This document shows, one piece after another, positions 1 to 8,921 of a stretch of DNA of 64,000 bases. How positions within the stretch are numbered: the stretch's first letter is position 1; each line of letters opens with the position of its first letter. The notes under the pieces were generated by a model that had not been told where the DNA came from, ran no database searches, and saw only the letters and a program-made list of their open reading frames with translations. Both the position numbers and the translations under genes were made by a program. The stretch comes from an uncultured Flavobacteriaceae bacterium (lineage in GTDB: Bacteria > Bacteroidota > Bacteroidia > Flavobacteriales > Flavobacteriaceae), in NCBI GenBank assembly GCA_937929935.1, contig CALFUL010000007.1, positions 1-64,000 of the forward strand, given 5' to 3'.

Positions 1-467
1 AAGTAAGTGTACCTGATGTTGTTGTATAATCTTCAGGATTATTCGCTGACCCATCATTAGTTGTAAAGTCTAAAGTAAATCCGCCAGGAACGTTACCTGC
101 AAGAACAACTTCGATTGTTACTGTACCATCAGCTTCATTAACAGTAATGTTGTTGTTATCAAAAGAGATACCTGTACCATCGCCACCATCATTATCAGTA
201 ATGGTTACAGTAGCTTGTGCATCATTGATTTCGATTAAATCAGTAGATAAATCAGATAAATCAACTGTAAAGTTTTCACTCAGTTCAATTAAGCTATCAT
301 CATTGATAGGCACTGTAATGGTTTGAATTTCTCCGTCATTACCGTCAAAAGTAAGTGTACCTGATGTTGTTGTATAATCTTCAGGATTATTCGCTGACCC
401 ATCATTAGTTGTAAAGTCTAAAGTAAATCCGCCAGGAACGTTACCTGCAAGAACAACTTCGATTGTT
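1..467. repeat. 348-bp direct repeats inside Calx-beta gene
   Basis: Bases 1-119 and 349-467 are identical and the bases between continue to match closely, giving a 348-bp period (116 codons, one Calx-beta module). The array continues beyond the left edge. Such homogenised modules are prone to recombination and to assembly collapse. Confidence 0.9.
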
Positions 468-3166
468 GCAGTACCAGCAGCTTCATCAACCGTTATATTA
501 TCATTATCAAAAGCAATACCTGTACCAGCACCTGAATCATTATCATTTATTCTGCCAGTTGCCCTATTGTCAACAATTGGTACTAACGGGTTTGATACAC
601 TAGTTAGTTCAATAAAAAGATTTTCAGTTGCTTCAATTAAATTATCATCTATAATATTTACAGTTACTCGCTTTACTTCTCCGTTGTTTCCACTAAAGTT
701 AAGTGTTCCAGTAGTAGCACTAACCGTATAATCGTTTGGAGAAATGGCAGAACCATTTCTTATTCTATAATTTACCCTAAATCCACCTGGTACTTCTGCA
801 TTAAGAGAAACATTAAAAGTAGCAGTTGTACTATTTTCATTAACGGTAAAATTAGCTACTGATACACCTTGTCCAGGTTCAAATGTTAATGTGTCATCAT
901 TAATAATTCTTGCAGTAGCATTACCTGTTCCAATATTTACAGAACTAACAGAAACATTACTAATTCGCCCATTAATAGTTTCATTTGGTTCTATATCACT
1001 ATCATTAGTAGTTGGTATAGAAATTCTACCAGAACTACTACCTATAGGTATTGTAATTGTAGCATTTGAAGGTACCGCATTATAATCACTACCAGAAGTA
1101 GCTGTACCAGTACGTAAATCTGTAAAATCTACAGTAATAACTCTAGGAGAATTATTAACTAAAGAAAGCGTTGCAGTGAAAATAATATTACCACCTTCTG
1201 TAGCATCAGTAGCAGAAAGAGAAACGGAAGGTCGAGTTTCAAATTCATTTTCAATTGTACCCGTACTATTTATATTTCTTAATGTAATTCCGCCATTGGA
1301 AACATTACTTATTCGAGCATTTAAGGTTTCATCCCCTTCAAATATTCTATCTCCTTCTGTTTGCACTTCTATAAAACCAGTACTAGAACCTTGGGGAATT
1401 GTAATAACCGTGTTTCTAGGAATTGGTATATAATCTAGTCTTTGTGTAGCACTACCGGTTAACAAATCATTAAGATTTACGGTAATATCTCGCCCTGTAT
1501 TGTTTACTTCGGATAGGGTTACCCTAAAAGGTAGTTTTTCTCCTTCTTTTACCCTAGAACTGCTTAAGTCTAAAGTAATACTATTTCTTACCGTTAAATT
1601 TGCGGAATTACTTTGCGAGTTAGGAGAACAAGCACTACCACTATCTGTAATAGATAATCTATAGTCATAACCATTTTGAGAAAGTCTTGCATTATTGATT
1701 GTCAATGTAGTAGTTGTAACACCATTGTAGTTTGCACTATTAGATATATTGTTCCAACTTGCGCCGTTATTAGTGCTTTCTTGCCATTGGTATGTGCCAC
1801 TACTAGACGTAACTGCATTATAAACCACACTACCACCAACGGCAGTAGTTCTATTTTGTGGTTGTACACTAAATGAAACAGGTGTAGCAGTGCTTCCGCC
1901 CCCACCGTTAACCTCTATTTTTGTATCATCATTTAATTTATTTGTGTCTGGATCATCAGATTTAATTAAGTCTGGTAAAAGAGAAGAAATCGTACTAGAT
2001 GAAGTTGTATTTAAAAATGATGGATTAGAATACGTAGCACCGCCATTATAGCTATTTGGGAAATAAAGATCTATCTTAAAGGTGCTTTTACCAATTGGTA
2101 TTCGTGAGAAAACTAAGGTACTACTAGAGTTTCCATTAAGAGAGTTAGCAGCTACACGAAGTCCTGATGACAAATCATAAGCATTACTAGAATATTCTAC
2201 TCTATTACTAAGTATTTCATCTAAACTAATATTATTTATTGCAACATCTGTAGTATTATTAATTTCATATTCAATAGTAGTAGAGTTACCACTTGGACAG
2301 ACGTTAACGGTACCACTTTGTTTTTTTGTGAAAGACACATTAAAAGTACAAGAGCATCCATCATTAGAAGATGCTTTTGGCCCAATACCTAAAGTAGTAA
2401 AGACACCAGTATTCTTATTAATTTTAATTAATGACTCTTGCAGGTCGTTAGTAACATTTTTATCGTTTCCATAACCAACAATACCTGCTGAGGAATCAAA
2501 ATATAAAGCTCCTACAAGACCAAAATCTGAATTTCGAACACCATAAGGTGTTACTACGCCATTGTTTGGGTTTATACGTATCATGCGATTAGAGACGACA
2601 TCAAAACCATGAATAAATCCAGTTTCTGGATCAATAGCAATATCTCCAAAAGTAGCATTAGGTCTTGCAATAAGTCTAGAGGTAAACGTGTTAAGGTCTA
2701 TTGCATATATGTCAGAACTAGTACCATTGGCAAGATAATAAGTACCATCTTTACCTATAGTTGCTGCTATATTACTACCAGCAGGTAAGGGCACTCTACT
2801 AATGTACTTTATTTTTCCATTTTTTCCAATTCTAAAAATACCTTTAAGTCCGTCTAATTTCGATGCGCCTATTGCATAAATAAAACCATCTTTAGGGTTT
2901 AATGCTATTGCATTTACGTAACTAAAAATGCGTAAAGAAAATACTGGAATTAGCGTTGCATCAGCTTGATTTATTTCGTACAAATGAAAATTATTAGAAC
3001 CATCTGGAGAAATATCGCTAGTTTGGTATAGCTTATTGTCACACTTAAAAGGGGTCAGTGACTGGGCTAGTGAACTATTGCTAGATAAAACTACCAATAA
3101 CAGTAAAAAAGATTTGACCAATCTTCCTATGATCTTTTTTCTTGACATACTATTCATGTTTTTCAT
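1..3166 (-). CDS. Secreted Calx-beta repeat protein, 3' end outside window
   Basis: Open frame of about 1,055 codons that starts at ATG 3166 and leaves the window at base 1 without a stop. It begins with a signal peptide (lysine/arginine-rich start, a leucine/valine core, then SSLAQ). Residues about 30-260 form a repeated-strand segment with phrases such as YAIGA and GNDKN that resemble the DUF6923-type beta-propeller modules of Bacteroidota surface proteins. A Cys-containing DUF11-like segment, an Ig-like module (WQESTNNGASW, about residues 430-525) and then about five Calx-beta-like modules follow, recognisable by the recurring IEVVLAGNVPGGFTLDF and DYTTTSGTLTF phrases. The last modules are nearly identical at DNA level. 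Such proteins are usually exported by T9SS and carry a C-terminal sorting domain, which would lie outside the window. Function unknown; adhesion or calcium-dependent structure is inference. Confidence 0.85.
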   Translation of the reverse strand, partial: MKNMNSMSRKKIIGRLVKSFLLLLVVLSSNSSLAQSLTPFKCDNKLYQTSDISPDGSNNFHLYEINQADATLIPVFSLRIFSYVNAIALNPKDGFIYAIGASKLDGLKGIFRIGKNGKIKYISRVPLPAGSNIAATIGKDGTYYLANGTSSDIYAIDLNTFTSRLIARPNATFGDIAIDPETGFIHGFDVVSNRMIRINPNNGVVTPYGVRNSDFGLVGALYFDSSAGIVGYGNDKNVTNDLQESLIKINKNTGVFTTLGIGPKASSNDGCSCTFNVSFTKKQSGTVNVCPSGNSTTIEYEINNTTDVAINNISLDEILSNRVEYSSNAYDLSSGLRVAANSLNGNSSSTLVFSRIPIGKSTFKIDLYFPNSYNGGATYSNPSFLNTTSSSTISSLLPDLIKSDDPDTNKLNDDTKIEVNGGGGSTATPVSFSVQPQNRTTAVGGSVVYNAVTSSSGTYQWQESTNNGASWNNISNSANYNGVTTTTLTINNARLSQNGYDYRLSITDSGSACSPNSQSNSANLTVRNSITLDLSSSRVKEGEKLPFRVTLSEVNNTGRDITVNLNDLLTGSATQRLDYIPIPRNTVITIPQGSSTGFIEVQTEGDRIFEGDETLNARISNVSNGGITLRNINSTGTIENEFETRPSVSLSATDATEGGNIIFTATLSLVNNSPRVITVDFTDLRTGTATSGSDYNAVPSNATITIPIGSSSGRISIPTTNDSDIEPNETINGRISNVSVSSVNIGTGNATARIINDDTLTFEPGQGVSVANFTVNENSTTATFNVSLNAEVPGGFRVNYRIRNGSAISPNDYTVSATTGTLNFSGNNGEVKRVTVNIIDDNLIEATENLFIELTSVSNPLVPIVDNRATGRINDNDSGAGTGIAFDNDNITVDEAAGTATIEVVLAGNVPGGFTLDFTTNDGSANNPEDYTTTSGTLTFDGNDGEIQTITVPINDDSLIELSENFTVDLSDLSTDLIEINDAQATVTITDNDGGDGTGISFDNNNITVNEADGTVTIEVVLAGNVPGGFTLDFTTNDGSANNPEDYTTTSGTLT

Positions 3167-3707
3167 GCTGATAAAAATTAATTGTTTTTAACCCTGCTAT
3201 TTTGATGTTTATATTTTAATTGAATTATTTAAAATATCGGATTTTGTTTAGGTTTATTTGGGATTATATTTCAATAGCAAAAAAAGCTAATATTTCATTA
3301 AAAAATAGAGATCTTTAGATAAAAAACATGTTTTTAGGGTAGGAAACAAAGAATTAGATGAAAGGTAAATTTTATCAGATGTAATTTTTGAAAATTATTT
3401 TAGCTCCTATAGATTAAGTACCAAAATAAGGGTTAAAATGATATATTTTGTACGATAAAAGTTAAGGCAGATTTAAGGTTTTCCTAGTTTTGTTTTAACT
3501 ATTTATTCTTAAAAAAATAATTACGAAGGGTAAAACCATAGTTAGTTGTTGGTTGTCAGTTAATGGTAGACAAATGTTGGTTTAATTTTTTTATTCTAAT
3601 TCATTTGTCGCAGGCGTACTTCCTATAGAATAATTAGATAGGCTAATATAGGCTTTATGAAATGGCGGTAATGAATTAAATTTTGTAATTGTGAAAGGTC
3701 AAAACAC
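3167..3707. other. AT-rich intergenic region, no gene seen
   Basis: About 540 bases of AT-rich sequence between the start of the Calx-beta gene and the terminator of the CdsZ-like gene. I see no RNA gene, no ORF with a recognisable product and no full TTG/TAnnTTTG promoter. A low-complexity run of TTAGTTGTTGG / TTGTCAGTTAATGG type occurs near 3541-3570; it resembles the simple TAGT/AAGT-rich spacer repeats seen in the trp operon of this window. The promoter of the Calx-beta gene presumably lies near 3170-3300 but cannot be pinned down. Confidence 0.5.
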
Positions 3708-3740
3708 AAAAAAACCATTCGCTAAAGACGAATGGTTTTT
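3708..3740 (-). terminator. Intrinsic terminator of the CdsZ-like gene
   Basis: Perfect 12-bp inverted repeat (AAAAACCATTCG, 7-nt loop, CGAATGGTTTTT), 20 bases beyond the stop codon of the 3760-4545 gene. On the minus strand the stem is followed by a T-run. Confidence 0.85.
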
Positions 3741-3759
3741 AATTTTCAAGAAAATGTTT

Positions 3760-4545
3760 TTATAATTTGGCAAGCATCTTTTTCATTTTAGCTTGCTGCT
3801 CTTCTGCAAGTACTTTGTCAACTAAAATGCGTCCACTATGTTCATCAGTTATGATTTTTTTTCTAGCTGCAATTTCGACCTGTACTTGAGGTGGAATCGT
3901 AAAAAACGAGCCACCTGATGCGCCTCTTTCAATAGGTACAACTGCTAAGCCGTTTTTAACATTCTTACGAATTCTAGCATACGCTTTTACCAAACGCTCT
4001 TCAATTTGTTTCTGATATTTTTCAGACTTGCCTAAAAGTGCTTTTTCTTCTTTTTCTGTTTCAGCAAGAATTTCATTCAGTTCACTTTTCTTATGTTTAA
4101 GGTGTGTGTCTCTTTCACTTAAACGTTCTTTGGTTTCTGAGATAACCACTTTCTTTTGTTCAATCTGAACTTTGAATTCTTTTATATTTTTTTCAGCCAA
4201 TTGAATTTCTAATTCTTGAAATTCAAGTTCTTTTGTGATAGAGTTAAATTCTCTACTGTTACGAACATTCTTTTGCTGCTCAGTATATTTCTTGATGAGA
4301 GCTTTTGATTCATCAATCAAATTCTTCTTAGCTGTAATTTCGAAGTTTATAGTTTCAACGTCGGTTTTTAGTTTGTCAATTCTTGTTTTAAGACCAAGTA
4401 CATCATCTTCAAGATCTTGAACTTCAAGAGGGAGTTCACCGCGCACATTTCTTATTTCATCTACCCTTGAATCTATCAATTGTAAATCATAAAGCGCTCT
4501 TAATTTTTCTTCTACAGTTGCTTCTGCTTTTTTTGCCTTTGCCAT
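3760..4545 (-). CDS. CdsZ-like coiled-coil protein with degenerate zinc ribbon
   Basis: 261 residues. Residues about 10-190 are a long charged coiled-coil hairpin with heptad patterns and the conserved phrase QQKNVRNSREFNSITKELE. The C-terminal part aligns with the C4 zinc ribbon of the family (zf-RING_7; in other Bacteroidota RGxCGGCFNxIPPQ ... VCEYCGRILVD), but here reads RGASGGSFFTIPPQ ... TDEHSGRILVD: all four zinc cysteines are replaced. The fold may persist without metal. It follows the Nif3-like gene by 2 bases, so the two are co-transcribed, an arrangement frequent in this phylum. Family members are called zinc ribbon domain regulatory protein CdsZ; the molecular role here is unknown, and loss of the cysteines argues for a changed role. 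Confidence 0.85.
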   Translation of the reverse strand: MAKAKKAEATVEEKLRALYDLQLIDSRVDEIRNVRGELPLEVQDLEDDVLGLKTRIDKLKTDVETINFEITAKKNLIDESKALIKKYTEQQKNVRNSREFNSITKELEFQELEIQLAEKNIKEFKVQIEQKKVVISETKERLSERDTHLKHKKSELNEILAETEKEEKALLGKSEKYQKQIEERLVKAYARIRKNVKNGLAVVPIERGASGGSFFTIPPQVQVEIAARKKIITDEHSGRILVDKVLAEEQQAKMKKMLAKL

Positions 4546-4547
4546 AT

Positions 4548-5642
4548 CTATAAATACTTGATGGGATTGGTTTTACTCTCCGATAATCGGATGGCAAAAT
4601 TAGGAATTTTTTTCGTAAGATAATCAACTATTAGGTTTTTTGTAAACTGCTCTGATTCATAATGTCCAATGTCAGCTACTATAAGTTTACTTTCAGCTTC
4701 ATAAAATTGATGGTATTTAATGTCTGATGTTATAAAAACATCGGCACCAGAACTAATAGCGATTTTTATGGCAAATGCACCGCTGCCCCCTAAAACTGCA
4801 ACTTTTTTCACTTTTTTACCTAAGAGTTCAGTGTGCCTAATATGCTCAATATTCATCTTTGTTTTTACTGACTTTAAAAACAATTCTTCAGCCATTGGCT
4901 GCTGTATTTCGCCTATCATACCCATACCAATGTTTTGATTTGTATTTTCTAGGGTGGTAATTTCATAGGCCACTTCTTCATATGGGTGGCTTTTATAAAG
5001 CGCTTGAAGTATTTTTGTTTGGTTTGCCTTGGCAAAAGTTACGTTTATTTGAGTTTCATTTTCATGATGTAATTCTCCTATTTTTCCATTTTTAGGATTT
5101 GCATTTTCTTGCGGCAAATAACTTCCTATTCCGTTAGAAATAAAACTACAATTTTTATAATTGCCAATACTACCTGCTCCTGCATCAAAAAGAGAGGTTT
5201 TAACGGCATTTACATCTCCAGTAGGGGCATAAGTAGTCAATTTCTTAATAGTTCCTTTTTGAGGGATGAGTATCTTAGTGTTGGTCAACCCTAAAACCTC
5301 ACATATTTTTGCATTTACTCCGTTTGAACAATTATCTAAAGCAGTATGCATACTGTAAATATGAATATTATTTTGAAGGGCTTTCATGACCGTTTTTTCA
5401 ACATAATTGCTGCCTGTTAGCTTTTTTAAGCCCACAAAGATGATAGGATGAAAACTGACTATTAAGTTACAATTATTGGCTATCGCTTCGTCAACCACTA
5501 CTTCTAGAGTGTCTAGGGTAACAAGAATGCCAGTAACATTTGCCTCTGAATTACCCACTAAAAGACCCACATTATCAAAATCTTCAGCATAAGCTAAAGG
5601 TGCTAATGTTTCTAAAATATCAGTTACTTCTTTTACTTTCAT
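4548..5642 (-). CDS. Nif3-like dinuclear metal centre protein
   Basis: 364 residues, the long Nif3/YqfO type with an inserted PII/CutA-like middle domain (about residues 130-235). Metal-binding motifs of the family are visible: SFHPIIF near residue 63, HTALDN near residue 100 and GHYESE near the C-terminus. Annotated in databases as Nif3-like dinuclear metal centre hexameric protein or GTP cyclohydrolase 1 type 2; the physiological substrate is not settled. It heads a two-gene operon with the CdsZ-like gene and is divergent from lpxK. A TATCTTTG box lies 20 bases upstream of ATG 5642, without a clear -33 TTG. Confidence 0.93.
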   Translation of the reverse strand: MKVKEVTDILETLAPLAYAEDFDNVGLLVGNSEANVTGILVTLDTLEVVVDEAIANNCNLIVSFHPIIFVGLKKLTGSNYVEKTVMKALQNNIHIYSMHTALDNCSNGVNAKICEVLGLTNTKILIPQKGTIKKLTTYAPTGDVNAVKTSLFDAGAGSIGNYKNCSFISNGIGSYLPQENANPKNGKIGELHHENETQINVTFAKANQTKILQALYKSHPYEEVAYEITTLENTNQNIGMGMIGEIQQPMAEELFLKSVKTKMNIEHIRHTELLGKKVKKVAVLGGSGAFAIKIAISSGADVFITSDIKYHQFYEAESKLIVADIGHYESEQFTKNLIVDYLTKKIPNFAIRLSESKTNPIKYL

Positions 5643-5661
5643 GAGTATATTATATAGTTAT

Positions 5662-5669
5662 CAAAGATA
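5662..5669 (-). promoter_or_regulatory. Possible -7 box of the Nif3-cdsZ operon
   Basis: TATCTTTG on the minus strand matches the Bacteroidota TAnnTTTG consensus and lies 20 bases before the start codon at 5642. No TTG is found at the expected distance, so this is tentative. Confidence 0.35.
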
Positions 5670-5690
5670 AAATATTATATTTTCGATCTC

Positions 5691-6689
5691 ATGCGGTTGA
5701 TAAGAATATTAGTTTTTCCTATTTCATTAGTTTATGCAGTGGTAGTTTATTTGCGTAATACCCTATATGACATAGGTGTTTTGGTATCATACAGTTTTGA
5801 AACACCCATACTATGTATTGGTAATTTAAGCACTGGTGGTACAGGTAAAACCCCAATGACAGAATATATCATTGCTCTTTTAGCTGAGAATTATAAGGTG
5901 GCCGTCTTAAGTAGAGGGTATAAGCGTCAATCAAAAGGTTACGTTTTAGCCCAGGCAAATAGTTCGGTTGAAGATTTAGGTGATGAGCCATATCAGATAT
6001 ATCAAAAATTTAAGAAGATAAATCTGGCTGTTGATGAAGATAGATGTCACGGAATTTCACAACTAGAAAAGACCGTTCAACCTGATATTATTATTCTTGA
6101 TGACGCTTTTCAGCATAGAAAAGTGAAGCCAAGTATGAATATTCTGCTTACATCATACAATACTTTATATTCAAAAGATTGGTACTTGCCCACCGGAAAT
6201 TTAAGAGATCATAAATCACAAGCTCAAAGGGCAGATGTTATTATTGTGACAAAATGCCCATCAAATATTTCAGAAGCTGAGCGTCAAGAAATTATACAAA
6301 ATTTGAATCCGAATAAAACGCAACAGGTTTTATTTTCTTCTTTGGTTTACAGTGATGAACTGATATCTAAAGATGATTCTTTTTTAACCTCAAGTATAAA
6401 GAATAAAGACTTTACTTTGATAACGGGCATTGCAAATTCAGAACCTATGGTCGCTTATTTGATGAATTTGAATCGTGATTTCAAGCATTTGAAATTCAAA
6501 GATCACCATAATTTTAGTGCTAAAGAAGTTGAATCATTTAAAAGTTTAGGGTTAAAATTGACTACTGAAAAAGATTATGTACGCTTAGTTAAGAAGGTTG
6601 ATAATTTGTATTATCTGAGTATAAAGCACAAGTTCATTGCTCAAGGTGCTCAATTACTTGAAGAAAAAATCGATCAAAGTTTAAAGTAA
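5691..6689 (+). CDS. lpxK: Tetraacyldisaccharide 4'-kinase (lipid A synthesis)
   Basis: 332 residues. LpxK phosphorylates the 4' position of the disaccharide-1-phosphate lipid A precursor at the inner face of the cytoplasmic membrane. The N-terminal hydrophobic stretch (residues about 5-22) is the usual membrane anchor. The P-loop GNLSTGGTGKT occupies residues 44-54, the LSRGYKR motif follows near residue 75 and DDAFQHRKV near residue 140. Length and motif order are normal. It is divergent from the Nif3-like gene and converges with the hybrid kinase gene, whose stop is only 3 bases away. The product shows that the organism makes lipid A. Confidence 0.97.
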   Translation: MRLIRILVFPISLVYAVVVYLRNTLYDIGVLVSYSFETPILCIGNLSTGGTGKTPMTEYIIALLAENYKVAVLSRGYKRQSKGYVLAQANSSVEDLGDEPYQIYQKFKKINLAVDEDRCHGISQLEKTVQPDIIILDDAFQHRKVKPSMNILLTSYNTLYSKDWYLPTGNLRDHKSQAQRADVIIVTKCPSNISEAERQEIIQNLNPNKTQQVLFSSLVYSDELISKDDSFLTSSIKNKDFTLITGIANSEPMVAYLMNLNRDFKHLKFKDHHNFSAKEVESFKSLGLKLTTEKDYVRLVKKVDNLYYLSIKHKFIAQGAQLLEEKIDQSLK

Positions 6690-6692
6690 AAT

Positions 6693-8921
6693 TTAAGCCT
6701 TTCGATCAAAAATGTTTTCACCTATTTTCTGATAAAAGACTTCAGGTTTAAAAGGCTTGGTTACCACATCATTGCATCCTGCTGCATAAAAACTTTCTAA
6801 ACTATCATCAAGAGATATTGCTGTTAGGGCAATAATTGGAGTTTTATTATCAAATTTTCGAATTCGAATGGTGGCTTCTTCACCACTGATGCCTGGCATG
6901 TGAATATCCATCAAAATAGCGTCGTACTTATTATTACTAGCTAATTCTACAGCCTCCATTCCGTTACTAGCAATATCACTGGTAATTTCTTTTTTGGTCA
7001 GCATCTTTTTGGTAATGACCTGATTAATTTTGTTGTCTTCTACAATCATAAGGTGAAGTCCTTTAAAATCATATTCTTTATCAGTGATTTCAAAAGGAAT
7101 GTCATCGACCACACCGTCTTTGCTCTTCAGGTTGAGTTCAAAGAAAAATATACTTCCTTTGCCCAATTCACTTTCTAATTGAATCTTACTATCGAAAAGA
7201 CCCAAAAGACTTTTAACTATTGCTAAACCTAGGCCTGTGCCACCATATTCTCTATTTATTTGAATAGACCCTTGTTCAAAATCTTCAAAAATACTTGATT
7301 GTTTTTCTTGAGAAATACCTATGCCGTTGTCTGAAACCTCGCAATATATGTTTACGTGATCTTCAACTTGTTTGATCAACTTAACCACAACTTTTACCTC
7401 GCCATCTTTAGTAAATTTTAAGGCATTTCCAACCAAGTTCATGAAAATCTGAGATAGTTTAATTGGATCACTCATTAAGTTACTCGGAATATTTTCATCA
7501 TATTCTAGAATGATTTGAGTTTTATTTACATTAGCACTTTGTTGTAGAGAATCAATAACTTCTTTAATTGTCTTTTTTAAATTAAAGTCAATATTCAAGG
7601 TCTTTAATTTATCAGCATCAATTTTATTGATCTGAAGAATGTCATTGATGAAATTTAAAAGATAATCGCCAGAGAATTTCAAGGCTTTGAGATGTTCTTT
7701 TTGGTTTTTACTCGGATTCTCTTCTAGTAATAAATGTGTAAGTCCGGTAACAGCATAGAGTGGCGTTCTTAATTCATGACTAACCGTTGAGAGAAAATTA
7801 GTTTTAGACTCCATAGCACTAACTGCGGCGTCTCTTGCTGCCTGTAATTCATTGTTCTTGGTTTTTAACAAATCATTAGTTTTAAATTTAATTTGATTGT
7901 TACGATATAGTGATACTGCCAAAAGTGATATAATAATCAAGAAGGCAGAAGTAAGTATTACTGCAACTTCTGAGCGTGTTTCTGATTCAGTTAATGCCGC
8001 AATTTCTTTATCTTGTTGTTTGATTTGGCCACTCATAATGCCAAATTGTATTTTATCAGCTGTTTTTGCTTCACGAAGAATTTTTTCAAGGTTATTAATT
8101 GAATCATTGAAGATTAATTTTTCTTTGAGCGCGCCATTAACAAGTTTTAAATTGCCTAATTTTTCATAGGTCAAGGTTAGTTGCTCGTTTGCCTCTAAGA
8201 GCTCTCTATTAAAACGGTTTTCTTTAGCTATTTTATATGCTTTTTCTCCGTTTAAAGCACTCTCTTGAAAAGCTTTTTTATTGTAGTTTAATTTTGAAAG
8301 ACCCAGATAAGCCCGGGTACTTAAATATTCTTTTTCATGAATATCAGTGTTTACAATAAGAGAATTATATTTTGTAATAGCCTTATCAAAATTTTCAAGA
8401 CTAACAAAAATATCGCCCTCAGCTAAAATGATGTTATTGAAAAAGTTTCGATCATTATTCAATTGCTTTGCTTCTTCGAGCATTTGCAAAGCTTGAAAGC
8501 TTTTTTCATTTTGAAATAGAATACAGGCATCGACATATTTGTAAATGGCATCTCCGTAAGGATATTCTACATTTTCAAGTGCTTTTTTGGTTCTGTCTAA
8601 ATAGAACAGAGCATCATTTTCACGATTCAAATCGAGAAATAAAAGTGCGAGTCTATGATGGGTATCAATTAGTGATTTTAAATCATCATTTTTTTCTGCG
8701 AGAGCGGCAGCTTTGTTTAAATATTGTAAGGCAGGATCTAAATTGTTTTGATTTTTTTGAATTCGAGCTTGGTCAAAGTAATAAGAAACGGTGTTGTCTA
8801 AAGAATCAAGTAACTGATTTTTAGAAGCTTTATCTTGACCCTTCAAAGGTGAAGTACTAGCAAGAAAAATGAGCATCAGCAGTGCTGCAAATATATTTAT
8901 ATGTTTTGATATTGGGTTCAA
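6693..8921 (-). CDS. TPR sensor hybrid histidine kinase with receiver domain
   Basis: 742 residues. Order of parts: signal peptide (about 1-28), TPR-type helical sensor (about 35-290, probably periplasmic), membrane helix near 320-340, short coiled coil, HisKA domain with the H-box SHELRTPL, HATPase domain (NLVGNALKF, DNGIG, GGTGLGL) and a C-terminal receiver with VEDNKIN, the phosphoacceptor Asp in LMDIHMP and the lysine in VTKPF. No DNA-binding domain is fused, so output must pass to a partner. The start is TTG at 8921, whose bases overlap the TGA of gap (TTGA), pointing to translational coupling; the next ATG would cut into the signal peptide. It is last in the lipA-gap-kinase operon. Ligand unknown. 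Confidence 0.92.
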   Translation of the reverse strand: MNPISKHINIFAALLMLIFLASTSPLKGQDKASKNQLLDSLDNTVSYYFDQARIQKNQNNLDPALQYLNKAAALAEKNDDLKSLIDTHHRLALLFLDLNRENDALFYLDRTKKALENVEYPYGDAIYKYVDACILFQNEKSFQALQMLEEAKQLNNDRNFFNNIILAEGDIFVSLENFDKAITKYNSLIVNTDIHEKEYLSTRAYLGLSKLNYNKKAFQESALNGEKAYKIAKENRFNRELLEANEQLTLTYEKLGNLKLVNGALKEKLIFNDSINNLEKILREAKTADKIQFGIMSGQIKQQDKEIAALTESETRSEVAVILTSAFLIIISLLAVSLYRNNQIKFKTNDLLKTKNNELQAARDAAVSAMESKTNFLSTVSHELRTPLYAVTGLTHLLLEENPSKNQKEHLKALKFSGDYLLNFINDILQINKIDADKLKTLNIDFNLKKTIKEVIDSLQQSANVNKTQIILEYDENIPSNLMSDPIKLSQIFMNLVGNALKFTKDGEVKVVVKLIKQVEDHVNIYCEVSDNGIGISQEKQSSIFEDFEQGSIQINREYGGTGLGLAIVKSLLGLFDSKIQLESELGKGSIFFFELNLKSKDGVVDDIPFEITDKEYDFKGLHLMIVEDNKINQVITKKMLTKKEITSDIASNGMEAVELASNNKYDAILMDIHMPGISGEEATIRIRKFDNKTPIIALTAISLDDSLESFYAAGCNDVVTKPFKPEVFYQKIGENIFDRKA

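Noticed and set aside
891-1905. Plus-strand open frames inside the Calx-beta gene
   Set aside because: They are antisense shadows of a long repetitive minus-strand gene, with no family resemblance, no start signals and unusual composition.
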